A DNA stretch of 64,000 nt from Flaccisagitta enflata (GCA_965153355.1 OZ231127.1:86552001-86616000), one strand, 5' to 3'. Positions 41,540 through 55,059 are shown, counted from the first letter of the stretch. Made by a program: numbers and translations. The notes: generated from the sequence alone by a model not told the origin.

Positions 41540-43065
41540 TCCTTCTCCGTTCCCCCCCCCCCCGGTAAAATCTCAGTCTCGAGGCCCAAGTCCAGTCTTG
41601 AGGCCCAAGTCTAAGTCTCGAGGCCCAAATCTCAGCCTCAAGGCGCAAATCCTAGCCTCAAGGCTAAAATCTTAGCCTTGAGGCCCAGATCCCAGCATTG
41701 AGGCCCAACTTTCAGCCTCAAGGTCCAAACCCCAGCCAAGAGGCTTATATCCCAACCTCGAGGCTGAGATTTGGGCCTCAAGGCTGGGATCTGGGCCTCC
41801 AGGCTGGGATTTGAGCCTGAGGCTAGGATTTGCGCCTCGAAGTTGAGATTTGGGCCTCGAGACAGGAATTTGGGCCTTGAGACTGAGATTTAAGGGGGGA
41901 TGGAGGAGGAGGAGGAGGAGGAGGAGAAGGAGAGGAGGAGAAGGAGGAGAAAATTCCCCATACATAACCATGGCGTCAATAAAAATGGCCGGCATGTTCA
42001 ATTTGCTGCTGTGTGTTCAATTTTTGGACTAGCTTCATAATTTTTGAGATGGTGATACTATTTTAAATTTCTGACTTAGCAAAAAAATCAGAATTTGAAA
42101 AAGTTGATTTTTGTGTCCGTAGCATTAATTTTTGTGAAGAGTATTCTAAAAAAAATTGTTCAATAACATTTTGCAATGATTCTTTTTACAACTTTAAGAA
42201 ATGACTATTTTTTCATGATTGTATTTGAATTTTTTAAAGATGAATGAAAAATAAATGATATTTGACCTAGCAAAAAAATCAGAACTCAAAAAAGTTAATT
42301 TTTGTGGTCACAGTAATGATTTTGAAACAAGGGAGTAAAATCAGTTTTTGATAAAAAATTTTTACTAACTTCAATTTTTTACAGTGAGCTCATTTTTTCA
42401 ACTAGTTTCACAATTTTTTAGGTGGAAATAGTTCATCAAAATTCTGACTCACCAAAAAAATCAGAACTCAAAAATGTTGATTTTTGCACTACTTTTTGTT
42501 GATTTTACTGAAAATGTGCAAAATTATCTCTTAAACACCTCTTGTCCCACCTCTTTTTTGAAATAATTTTTTGGATCAGGGGCAATTTTTTTCAAGTGTG
42601 TGATAGTTTTACAATTTATTGACCTGGTGCAAAAATCAGAACTCGAAAAAGTGTATTTTTGTGCCTGTGGCAAGAGTTTTTGAAAAACATTACAAAAGCC
42701 AAAAAATGCAAAAAAAAGTGATTCGGCAGTTCATATTTGGATGCCTTTCACAAAAATTGATGCCACGGGTACATTTGTAGACTTTTTTGAGTTCTGATTT
42801 TTTCTCTGCGCCAGAAATTTGGAGTTCTATTACCACCTAAAAAATTTTGAAGCTAGTCAAAAAATTGAACTCAGGGGAGAGGTTTGAATAGGCGGCCATT
42901 TTTATTGACGCCATGGTTATGTGTGTGTGAACAGTGAAAGCATAGGTCATCGACCCCTTTGGGGCCGCTGCCCTGCTTCCCCTTCAACTTTCAGCACAAC
43001 CTACTTAGGCAGGGCACGGGAACCTTTGACCATCTAACGCTTTTGCGGACTATTGCTCAAACAAA
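41540..43065 (-). mobile_element. Arr-20 element split by another TIR element
   Basis: The core array (41575-41895) of monomers like CTCGAGGCCCAAATCTCAGC changes orientation at about 41765. Purines GGAGGAGG follow. After the insert, AAGCATAGGTCATCGACCCC and GGGGCCGCTGCCC run on to AACGCTTTTGCGGACTATT at 43065. Confidence 0.8.
41960..42930. mobile_element. About 965-bp TIR element nested in the Arr-20 element
   Basis: The ends CATAACCATGGCGTCAATAA and TTATTGACGCCATGGTTATG are perfect inverted copies and continue into AAATGGCC. The inside is AT-rich with recurring AAAATCAGAA and TTTTTGTG words. No coding frame. Confidence 0.75.
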
Positions 43066-43439
43066 CATCTATATATTTCTGTTTTGATCCTACACAAAAT
43101 CATGAAAAATTGAAAAAAATTCAATTAAGATTTTTTGTAAAAAAACATTTAAAAGGTTATAACTTGAAAGATATTTGTCCTAGAGCATTTTGCCTGGGGC
43201 CAAATTAAAGAAAATTATCAAATTCACTAACCTTATCAACTTTGTCCAAGGGTGCAATCAGCCGGATGAGAGCTTCAACTTTCAAAAAAGAAAATGAAAA
43301 CCATGTTTCTCTCGAATATGTCAAAAAGTCGAACACTGACTTCAACTTTTTTGCCGATGATATAAAACAACTTTCTTTATTTGATACAAATTTAACAATA
43401 CTCGGCCAGGAATCTCGATGGAGAAAATCTCAATCTTAA

Positions 43440-44460
43440 GGGTTATCAAAAAAAAAAAAATGGACCCATCCCAGATTTTTGCACAGGGGACCTAAAAGGC
43501 TGTAGAACAAGATTCTGATGTTCATTTTGACCTAACTTGAGCCAAAAAAAAAAGAAACGGGTTTTAGTGCAAAAAACAGCTATTTTTCCTAAAAAAATGG
43601 CATTAAATGAAATATTTTGGCCCTTTTTTTTGCAGAAACATAAAGTACCAACAGTAATTGATAATTGAGTGAATGTAGAACAATTTTTAATAGGTCTATG
43701 AGGTTCAGAAATACAATTAAAATGCTCAAAAATGAAGAAATGACCTAAGAATCAAAAAATTGTCAAAACTGATGATTTGGAACAGTTTCTTAGGGAATAA
43801 TATGCTTTCAGTATGAATTTCATCAATTTACTTAAGAAAACATGGCCGTGATAAGCGAAAAACGCAAAACCGCAATATGCAAATGAGATCAAAGTGCGAT
43901 TTTTGCAAAAAATGGCAAAACATGTTTTTTCTTTTTTTAGAAGCTAAACACAATAAAATATTGAGTACTTACCTTTCCAAAACCATTTTTTGCCAAAACC
44001 GCACTTTGACCTCATTTGCATATTGCGGTTTTGCATTTTTCGCTTATCACGGCTATGTTTTTTTAAGTAAATCGATGAAATTCATAATGACAGCATATTT
44101 TACCCTAAGAAACTGTTCCAAAACATCAGTTTTGACAATTCTTTAATTTTTAGGTCATTTCTTCATTTTTGAGCATTTTAATGCTATTTTTGAACCTTAT
44201 AGACCAATTCAAAATTGTTCTAGAGTTACTCAAATATCAATTACTATTGGGACTTTATGTTTCTGTAATAAAAAGTCAAAAAAATTTCATTTAATACTAT
44301 TTCTTTAGGAAAAATAGCTATTTTTTGCAATAAAAATCGTTCCTTTTTTTTTTGCTCAAGTCAGGTCAAAATGAACATCAGAATCTTGTTCTACAGCCTT
44401 TTTAGGTCCCCTGTGCAAAAATCTGGGATGGGTCCATTTTTTTTTTTTTTTTAAGAATTT
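43440..44460. mobile_element. 1-kb fold-back element with arms of about 480 bp
   Basis: The left arm (43440 to about 43920) and right arm (about 43975-44460) are near-perfect reverse complements. TGGACCCATCCCAGATTTTT at the left edge is answered by its complement at the right edge, and GCAAAACCGCAATATGCAAA near the centre by its complement. The spacer is only some 55 bases. Confidence 0.85.
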
Positions 44461-44811
44461 TGCAAGTGAGACTTCTGGCCGTACTCAAATCATTTGTTTA
44501 GAAAATTATAACCTGTTTAAGTTTTTCAATTCATGATTATCAATGAAATTGAAAGCATTAATCATAAATTTATACAAGGCCCTCAGGGCGACAGTAGCCG
44601 AGGGTTGGATAGGGCAGTCCTGCAAAAGATCCAGATACTTGACACCTGTATACACACCATGAAATCACTTAAGATACAATAAAAGTGATAAAAAAGCTAG
44701 AGATAAAAATTGTCACGGAAAGACGGAGAGACAGACCGACACAGCGAGGGAAAGAGTTGTGTGTACGTGTCAAATATTTCTCACTTAGATTCATCGATAA
44801 TGATCGACAAT

Positions 44812-45953
44812 TCAATAATTGTCAGTTGCGCCATTTTGATCCATTTCTTGCAACCCAGTTGATGATGGGTTTCCAGCCTCCTGAATTTGGGTTTTCTTCT
44901 TTTTACCGTATAAGATGGTTCCAATTGCTACAATAGCCGTTCCTAAGAGGTTGGCTGCCAGGGCCACGTAAAATGGAATCAATTTGTAGGCGGTGATTTC
45001 AGTTGACTGCTTGGTTAGTTCAAAATTGCTTTGGGATAAATTTTTTCCTGATAATCTCATCGATGATTCCCAAAGTTGCAAATCTAAAGATGACGTCGTC
45101 AACTTTGGATGCCAGGGACCAATTCTTTCGGAAAGCAAAACCGTGCGGTTCAAAGTTGAGTGACCCATTCAGCATGTACAAGTCACGTAGGTTCTCATCT
45201 GTTTTCTGCAAGTGCTCCAGGTGAAGCTCAGGAGCGATCAAGACATTCTCTTTCATAAGCTCCTCGCGTAAAAACTGATTTGTGACGTTTTCTGGCACAA
45301 ACTTAAGTCGGTTTTCATTTCGAAGGTTGAAAATAGGCGTGGTGCTTGAATTGAGCCAAAAGGGTTGGAGATATGGAAACGAGTACGCGATGACTTGAGA
45401 CCCTTTCGCACTGAGCTGACTGATTTTAGTCAGTGGATGATGAGCCAGGTTAGGGGGCGTTTCTAGTCAAAGACGATCGCGTTTTGAAAGGGCCACTCGG
45501 TCGCTCGCTACGTTCGTTTGCTCGCACCGCTCACTCCGCTCACTCGCTCCGCAGCGCTCCGCTTCGCTATGCTCGCTTCGCTTGCTCGCTCCGTTCACGG
45601 GCTCGCTCCGTTCACGGGCTCGCTCACTCACTTCGCTCACTCCCTCGTGGGACAGTTGAAATTCTTGAATATGTGTTCACACTGTTATCGCGTTTTACGG
45701 AAACAAACGCGTTTTTGGCGCTCACTAGAAACACGCCCTTACTTCCCAAAATAGCCGCCAAGTTTGCCGTGAATAACGCCCAGAAGAAAATGGCCCAAAT
45801 GCTCCATAAGCTCGTGAGCATTTGGCCAGCCAGAGAAATTGGCTCATGGTCAGATCCAATAGACATGAATATGGACCAGAAATACCACGTGCTTTGACGA
45901 AAGGAAAACTCTCTTTCTCCACCAGGAGCCCATTTCTTATGAATGGAAGAAAT
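44812..45953 (-). pseudogene. Ionotropic glutamate receptor-like, C-terminal half
   Basis: Read leftward from 45953. KKWAPGGEREFSFRQSTWYF and the pore/M3 region (SLWSIWAIFFWALFTANLAA) come first; TANLAA matches the YTANLAAF signature of the family. Then comes a TIR-269 element (45453-45738, TSD TTA). The ligand-binding S2 lobe follows (FEPHGFAFRKNWSLASKVDD, RFATLGIIDEI). M4 is next (PFYVALAANLLGTAIVAIG), then a short tail to the stop at 44812. A six-A run (45041-45046, T on plus) shifts frame by one between S2 and M4; five A would restore it. Upstream exons were not found. It could be a pseudogene, or a living gene with an error in the run. Confidence 0.8.
45453..45738. mobile_element. TIR-269 element, copy 2, in receptor coding sequence
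   Basis: The same ends as 9820-10088 (GGGGGCGTTTCTAGTC and CACTAGAAACACGCCC), with TSD TTA at 45450-45452 and 45739-45741. It is 286 bp because of one extra CTCGCTCCGTTCACGGG unit. Removing it with one TSD copy joins the receptor frame (GGA AGT AAC CTG on the minus strand). Confidence 0.9.
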
Positions 45954-46602
45954 GCTATGCTTTCACACAGGAGAAATTTCTCCTCCTTCTTCTCCTCCTT
46001 CTCCAAACATCCCCCCCCTCGATGCCCAAATCCCAGCCTCAAGGCCCAAATCCTAGCCTCAAGGCCCAAATCCTAGCCTCAAGGCCCAAATCCTAGCCTC
46101 GAGGCCCAAATCCTAGCCTCGAGACCCAACTCCTAGCCTCAAGGTTCAAATCCCAGCCTCGAGACTCAAATCCCGGCCTCAAGGCTCAAATCCCAGCCTC
46201 GAAGCTCAAATCCCCGCCTCAAAGCTGAAATACCAGCCTTGAGGCTCAAATCCCAGCCTTGAGGCTCAAATCCCAGCCTCGAGGCTCAAATCCCAGCCTC
46301 AAAGCTCAAATCCCAGCCTCAAAGCTCAAATCCCAGCCTCAAACTCAAATCCCAGCATTGAAGCTCAAATCCCAGCCTCGAAGTTCTAATCCCAGCGTCA
46401 AAGTTCAAATCCCAGCCTCCAGGCTGAAATCCCAGCCTCCAGGCCCTATCCCAGCATCCAGGCCCTAATTGCAGCCATGAGGTTCAAATGAAATCAGCAT
46501 AGATCACCGGCCCCTTTGGAGCTGCTGCCCCACTTACCATCTCACACCCACATACACTCACATAGGGGCAACAGGTACCGCTGATCGCTTTTGCGACTAT
46601 TT
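45954..46602 (-). mobile_element. Arr-20 element abutting the receptor exon
   Basis: Reverse orientation: GCTATGCTTTCACACAGGAG at the left, about twenty monomers like CTCAAGGCCCAAATCCTAGC, CCGGCCCCTTTGGAGCTGCT, and CGCTTTTGCGACTATT at 46602. The left hairpin arm is absent, and the end AGCATAG could serve as the 3' splice site of the receptor exon. Confidence 0.8.
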
Positions 46603-46620
46603 CCTCTGTCTTCTATCTTT

Positions 46621-47042
<422 letters not shown>

Positions 47043-47072
47043 TAATTGTGAAACAGGTGGTATTGGAAAAAT

Positions 47073-47873
<801 letters not shown>

Positions 47874-48238
47874 AGATAAAAATATCAAAGCTAGCATCAT
47901 AAAACTTGGGGTCAATTTGCGTAACATCTTTGTTATTTCCTATTGTTACATAAGGCTTAAAAATGGGATCAATGAAAAACATCAATTTTTGCGAAAAATG
48001 CTCAAAAATAAAAAAAGATTTAAAAATTCATAACGCCAAAAAAAACTATTGTAGAGACTTCTGGTTGGCGCCATTTGAAAGAGAAAAATTAGCTCTTTCT
48101 TAGCTGTGAGTATCAAAAAATGTATCATCCCAGCCCCAAAACTGCCCAACTTACTAAAATTGCCCCAAACCAAAAATAGAAAACTTTATTTCTCCCCTAC
48201 GTTTCAAAAAGTCGAATTACGTAATTCGACTTTTTTCC

Positions 48239-48240
<2 letters not shown>

Positions 48241-48326
<86 letters not shown>

Positions 48327-48327
48327 T
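48241..48327. repeat. (ATC)n microsatellite with upstream dispersed repeat
   Basis: An ATC run preceded at 48015-48170 by a repeat (TTGGCGCCATTTGAAAGAGA, TTAGCTCTTTCTTAGCT) also seen at 56005-56150 and 59795-59935. From 48330 to 50750 the DNA is AT-rich; I see no convincing gene there. Confidence 0.8.
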
Positions 48328-50756
48328 CAAAAAGATATATTCAAGTTATTTTTTCCCCAAATGAATACTGATAACTAATACTTCCAATATCGATAATTGA
48401 CTACAAATCTAATGTGCAGAATTGCAGATAATTGAAATACTACCATAAACATCATGATGTGTAAATCGGAAGTAAATCACGTGTTGGCTTTTGGATAATC
48501 AGCTGCCCAGTCGCCAAAACAGGCTACTATGTAGTATGACATGTGCAACAAAAATAGAAAAATATAGTTAAAAAATTACTTGTTGAAAGATTGCACAAGT
48601 TACTTAATTTCTGTACAATATATGCTTCCAAATACAAATCCAATCTTAGGCTAAAACCCCTAACTTTTTGGTTTAAGAATTAATTATCAGAAACCTTTGG
48701 ATTAGTATTTTCTTACAGATAAAAAGACTCATGTTTTAACTTAAAGAATTTAAAAAAAATACCAAAAATTAAAAGGGGCTTAAGTAGTAACCTTAAAATA
48801 CTAACGCTGACTTCTGGCATTGGATGGGTCTTCCAATTCAGCTAAATACAAGGGCTGTTTCTATAATTTCTTTTTTCGAGATAACGAAAAAGGTCAATTT
48901 CAAAATTGAGAAAATTTGACAAAAACATTCATAATTAGATAGCTTATGTCAGTATGAACATGTTTAAAAAACTGAATTTTGTTACTGATCCTCGATTTTC
49001 ATGTAAATTAGGATGAAATGCAACAAATAATGATCGAAAATAAGCAAAAATTGAGTTGTTATAGTCAGCAAAACCCAAAAAAATGTGAATGTTTTACTAA
49101 ATAACAGTTCAAGAATTCAATCAGACCCAATTCTGCTGAAAAAAATTAAGATTTCAATTTTTTTTTAAAAGTCTCTATAAGCAGCTTTTTTGGCTGGTCG
49201 GGCCAGTTGGCAAAAGATTTACTAAATCTTCCTTCAACAATCAGTTTAAGTGGGCATTCTCTGAAATAACCACTGTGCAAAATTTCAGCCAAATCGGACA
49301 AATACTTTAGAAGTTACGCCGTTTTTTAAATTTTTGGGTGGTAGGCTGGTTGGGCTGGTTGAGTTAGTTACATGTGTCCGAGATGCACAAAAAGTTCTGT
49401 TTGTAATTGTTTCAGTACAGTACTGATCGGTGCAAAAAATCTTTAGTCTCTCTCAAAGGGTTTCCAAGATATGGGCATTTCCTGATTTTTTTTTATTACC
49501 ATTTTGCTGGGATTGCAAAAATGCGCTGATAACCAAGAATTAACTACAAAGATTCATCGTGAAGCGTGATTATTCTGCAACAATTTACTAACCAATCACA
49601 TTTAAAATTTCATTATGGCTGAATGCCCGGGAGTTAAGACCTGAAATTTTCAGTGTCAATCAATCAATCAATCAATGTATTATTTTATCCATAAACAGAT
49701 TATTTGACAATGAATGGTAACAAAAATGGAATGGACTACACCTAAGCCCGAGTTCTAACATAGAGCTTGTGATAAACAAGTATAGATAAAAATGCAATAA
49801 ACATCAAAGTTACGTTTCTAGGATAGACGTTTACGTGTTATGGTCAGAGGGCTTGCACTTGTGAGACCAGGTTTGAATATGATCTTAGAGTTTTTTTTTT
49901 TTTTTTTTTTTTTGGCATACGTGCATGGTTTGAAGTTTGTGGGTTTTTGTCGGAATGAAGGGAGGGAAAGGGAAAAAAGTTTGCTTCTCAATGCTGTTTT
50001 CGTGGCGCGGCGAGGTTCGTTTGACGGTTGCACTAGGGCCAATGCGTTTTGATGCATCAACCGGGCGAGACTGTGTGTGGCGTTTCCACGTTGCTGCGTC
50101 ACGGACTTGGAAAATCGCTTTTTGGCGCTCGATTGGTACGTATCCACCCTGGCAGCATCTGAGGAAGAGGGGGAAAATTAGGGTTCATGTTATAGATTTT
50201 GTGATGTTGTGGGCGGGTATGGGGGGTGAGTTTCAGCATTTGCGGCGTCCGCCAAACATCTGTAATGAAATAAGTGGTTAAAAACAGGGGACCCGTGCAA
50301 CTTTGCTTCACCCCTGTCCCTGTTTCCAGATAGGAGATGGGCCTTTTCCACACCTTCGTAGTTCGAGTCCTTTTTCCCTAAAAACAAGCACATGCATAAG
50401 TGGGAGGACGTGTGAGTTTAAGTCAGTTTGTTAAGGTAGTTTCTACTCTAGTTTAAGTTGCTGTAGTGATTCAAACAGATATTGGAATCTGAAAAAGAAT
50501 GAAGTTCATTATTTGATGTTTACCTTTTTTTTCCCTTTACTTGAGACCTTCAAAGAAGGTTAAACAGTTACCGCAATTGGTAACCAGCGCGATTATCCCG
50601 AGGACGGGATTGAGCAGTTGTCGCAATTAGCAACCATGTGCGGGACCGAAGTCCAATGTTTTCCGTTAGCGCCAATTCGCCAACGTGCACACACCGCCAA
50701 ACCCACAAGAGGGTTGGGCAGAAATGCGACTTAAGAACCTAAAAAGATTGGTGTAA

Positions 50757-51252
50757 TAGTTATACAGTCTATGGACAAAACGAGGAGAGTATATTTTGCT
50801 GATCACCGCCATGATGCTTGTGCATAGTTTATTTCAAAGTGTAGGCTTGTAATTACCTTCTAGAAAATTACTGAGGACTGAAAGAAACTAATGGAAGAAC
50901 GATTACTACAGGGAGGCCATGTAAAATCATAAGAAGAACTTCTTTTTAATTGAAAGCAAAAGTTGGCATGCAGTCACCCCTGGGACTTGGGACCTTCATC
51001 TGGGCTAAGATTGACCCCCTCTGGCCGACCCTGCGACATGATGGCAATATTTGCTTTCAATCATGAAGAGACTTCTTTCATGATTTTACATGGCCTCCCT
51101 GTAGTAATCGTTCTTGCGTTAGTTTCTTTCAGTCCTCAGTAATTTTCTATGAGGCAGTTACAAGCCTACATTTTAAAACAAACTATGCCTAAGCGTGATA
51201 ACGGTGATCAGCAAAATCTACTCTCCTCGTTTTGTCCATAGACTGTATAATT
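50757..51252. mobile_element. Tc1/mariner-like MITE with arms of about 190 bp
   Basis: The ends CAGTCTATGGACAAAACGAG and their inverted copy are flanked by TATA on both sides, consistent with a TA duplication and a Tc1/mariner-type terminus. The arms (50757 to about 50960 and about 51048-51252) are near-complementary around about 90 bp of spacer. Confidence 0.8.
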
Positions 51253-51774
51253 GATTCATTGTGACAGGGGGAAAGAAAGAGAAGAAGAAAAGGGAGGAGA
51301 AGGGGGAAGCTAAAAAGGTGAAAATTGTTGAATAGGTATAAGTGTAGGTATGACGGATGAGGACAAAAAAACAACATCAGAAACATGCTAAATAAACAGA
51401 TGGCTGAAGGTTACGATTATATCGAGTCAGTGAATGAATGTTGAGTTTGTGGATTGGATGGAACGAGAGTGAAATGAGATGATTGAGAGATGAAATCTGA
51501 AATAATGGAAAATGTGAGTATCAAAATGACCATGTGACGAGCAAACCATATGAGGCGGGGGAAGAGCTAAAAAGTCGGGTTGAGCAGGATGTGGTGGGGG
51601 GATGTTTAAACAAGAACCAGGCAAGTGAAAGAAAGTCCTTTAAAAGGGAAGTCATAGGTGGGGAGAGTCATGAAACCGCGTGTCAAATCATCTGGGGTTT
51701 GAGCAATCAACTTTTTCTTTATATTGGTCAAGAATACTTTTTTTCAACGAGGCTTTGAATATTTTCCGGGAGGT

Positions 51775-52815
51775 CGCATTTTGAAAGTTTTCGGGTAGGG
51801 TGTTCCATATTCCAGTTATTCTGTATCATTTTGTTCATCCAAAAGAGAGAGGATATCAGGGGCAAATCCTTTCAGCATGTCATAAGTTAGTCCAGCACAT
51901 TGCAAAAAATATTGATCTTCAATATTCAAAACCTTGAGATTTTTCATACCAGGTTCTGAATGGGTAAGTCAATGACACTTAGTGATAGATCTTATTGATT
52001 TCTTTTGGATAATACTCAATCTTTTAAGATTTTTGGCGCGACATGCTCCCCAGATTTCAAGACCATAAGTGAAAAGAGACGACACAAGTGAATTATACAG
52101 GATTAATAAAGAAGAGGATGGTAAATAGTTTTTTATTCTGTTAAGAATTCCAGAATTTTTAGCCATTTTCAAAGCAACAGTGTTGCAGTGTTTTTCCCAT
52201 GTTAAATGACTATCAAGGCATATACCTAAGAAAGTAGCAGAATCTTCGCAATCAATCGAAATGTTATCTAAGACTATTTTCATGTCTTCCTTTGCAAAAG
52301 ATTGACCTTTCTTTCTAAAGCAAACCATTTTTGTTTTGTCAATGTTAAGTTTAAGTTTGTTAGCTTTGAAGTAGTCACTCAGGGATCTCAGATCTTTATT
52401 AATTGACAATGTTAGATCTGAGAGGTTTTTGCCTTTGATAATGAGGTTTGTATCATCAGCAAACATAACTGGAATTAATTGACTAAGTGAGGCAGGTAGA
52501 TCATTTATGTATATGGGAAACAACAGAGGGCCAAGAATGCTTCCTTGTGGTACCCCAACAGTAATATCCTCATTGCCACTTAGAGCTCCATTTAGGTCAA
52601 CATACTGTTTACGGTTTGTTAGATAGGATTTAAACCATGCATGCCAGTACCCTCTTATTCCATAATGATCTAATCTTTTTAGCAAAATACCATGATCAAG
52701 TGTGTCGAAAGCTTTGCTCAAGTCACAAAAGATCCCTATGGCATACTTTTGATCCTGGAAAGCTTTTTCTATAGTTTGTAAAAAATCTATTGTTGCATGC
52801 GAGGTAGAGGCAAAA
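51775..52815 (-). mobile_element. Truncated non-LTR retrotransposon, RT region
   Basis: A minus-strand frame from about 52810 to 51969: HATIDFLQTIEKAF, YAIGIFCDLSKAFDTLDH, GVPQGSILGPLLFPIYINDL, MFADDTNLII, then LKLNIDKTKMVCF, TFLGICLDSHLTWEKH and SSLFTYGLEIWGAC. A stop follows KKSIRSITKCH, and further RT-like sequence (MLKGFAPDIL) to about 51780 is out of frame. The 5' end is cut at about 52815. It is Jockey/CR1-like and not the same family as 31067-32652. Confidence 0.85.
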
Positions 52816-53504
52816 TTTCATGCTCTCTCTCATCCTGTCATTCAAATTTCCATCATCAGTTTCACAATGGCGTGACAGTGACAGACTTAAAGCGTGACAT
52901 GAGCGTGACAGAAAAGCTGGGGGGGTGTGCGGAATAATCACGCTTGAAGAAAAGCGTCATTACGCGGGATTGGGGTGTCACAGTGGCATGAAATTTGGAG
53001 CATATGTCCTTCAAGTAGTACTCTATCAGATAGAAACCTGAAAAGAGATTAGCTTTGAGCATTAGTAGTGTTTTAAAAAAAGATAATTGGCATACTCAGA
53101 TTTTGACATGAAAAGGTGAAAAAGATAGAATTTGATAATAATACAATATTTGAAAAACTTAGCATTTGCGCAGTAGGATGAAATTTTCTGTAAATCACAT
53201 TGGATTGATGATAACGGATTAAAAGCTTAAAAAATGATCAGATAATCTATTTTTTGACAGGGTTTGCTTGTTATTTGCTTGTCCGGACAAAATCCGGACA
53301 TGCCAATGTGGCCATTTTGACCTTATTTTTAGGCCTCCTAGGGGTAGGGGTGTTCACAAAAAATGGTTTGGCAAGGTAATTCAGGTAGTTAGGTAGGTCA
53401 TCAAACTATAAAAACTTGTCACAATGCAATAGACATTGCGGTAACACTGATAACATGGTGGTAAGTCGGGTTCTCGCGTTGAAAAGAGATTGTGACACTA
53501 GCCC

Positions 53505-54285
53505 AAGATAAACTTACACCGTTTTTAAATCGAAATGGCAAATAGTAAACCTTTGTAGCTCCAAAACTACTAGTCGAAAAACCTTCAAATTTTGAGTGAA
53601 CGTTGGTAACAACTGACCATTTTGTCATGCCAAAACTCAGATTTTGTAACTGAATAGGCTGGGGGTCATGAAAGCATTGAAATGCTATCAATTTTATGGA
53701 AAAAATTTGTCCCAGCTATACTTAAAAGAATCTTTTTTATTTTATTGTTTTTTTTTCCTGATTAAGCAAGCTTGAACCCTGAGGTTGGTCATAAATGAAT
53801 ATTTACAAATCATGAACATAAATTCTGCTTGAAAATTTCATCATTCTATTGTATTTATGAAGATTTGAATGATTTCTTAATGATTGACAGTCTGGATTTT
53901 AGCAAAGATTGCCAAAAACCAATGATAACCTCAATCTATATCCAACTTTTTCCAATTTTTTAGGTAAATGTGTAATCTCTGAAAAATTTCCTATCATTTG
54001 AGACCAACCCCGGTGTTCCAGCTCAATTTTTTTGACATCTGTATATTGATAAAGACAAGTCTTCTCAAATAAAGCAAGAAAAAAAAGATTCAGCCCTGAA
54101 AATTGGGCATATTTTGTTTGGTTTACTGACCCCAAACTATTCAGTATCAAAATCTGAGTTTGGACATGACAAAATAGTCAGTTGTTACCAACATTCACTG
54201 AAAATCTGAAGGCTTTTGGGCTAGTAGTTTTGGAGCTACAAAGGTTTTCTATTTGCCATTTCGATTTAAAGACGGTGTAATTGAA
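53505..54285. mobile_element. About 780-bp fold-back element
   Basis: ACACCGTTTTTAAATCGAAA at the left and TTTCGATTTAAAGACGGTGT at the right are inverted. The pairing continues through CTCCAAAACTACTAG and CAACTGACCATTTTGTCATG to about 53690 and from about 54110. The spacer is AT-rich and non-coding. Confidence 0.75.
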
Positions 54286-54585
54286 CAAGGCCAAGTAGGC
54301 CAACGATGCGTCCTCTTTGAATGAATGTTCTTTTTGAATGAATGTTTTTTTATGAATGAATGTTCTTATGAATAAATGTTTTTTTGTGAATGAATGACTG
54401 TTTTTTGTGAATGAATGAATGTTTTTTATGAATGAATGTCATTTACGAATGCGTTAGAACTACTTTTCTGTTGAAAAAATGCATGATTTTGATGTTTTTA
54501 ATGAATGCGTTACCAACCGACCAACAGACCGACCAACCGACGTCCGACGGACACAGCCTATTATAGAGATGCGAGGACGCATCTA
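54286..54585 (-). repeat. Hp-F dispersed repeat with (GAAT)n
   Basis: AACAAGGCCAAGTAGGCCAA, TGAATGAATG repeats, GCGTTACCAACCGACC repeats, GACACAGCC and the hairpin AGATGCG-AGGA-CGCATCT. Other copies are at about 57423-57555 and 60508-60620. From 54590 to 55050 nothing is recognised. Confidence 0.7.
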
Positions 54586-55059
54586 AAAATTGGAACTGAA
54601 GTGTCCATATCCCCAGTTTTGATCCTTTTTTTCAGTTAAGGGGGCTGGGTGATGGTGAATTTTTACTACAGGGATTAGGTTACTATGCTAAATGATTAAA
54701 GGAAAAAAAGGCCTTCATCTTCATAGAAGATATATCATGGGATGATAGGTCTCCATGAACAACATGTATAACAATAATGGATTTTTCACTACATGCCATT
54801 CTATGAATAGCTTTGAGACTACAAAAAAAAATGCTCATTCGTTTTGAGAAAAAAGGAAAAAATCAAATAGCACGAGGTTACAAAACTTACAATATCAGCG
54901 TGGATAGATGCGCAAAAGGAAAAACACCCCCCCCCGCACATCTTAAATGAGCGTTTTCGCACTGACCAACTTGAGTGTAACCAACGAAACAATGGTCCAA
55001 TGGAGAGCTGATAAATCGACAGACCTAGCCTCTCAAAAAACCGCGAGTCCATGACTAAC

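Noticed and set aside
49818-50281. Open frames on both strands around 49.8-50.3 kb
   Set aside because: They contain a poly-T/poly-K run, lack splice or start context and show no recognisable motif.
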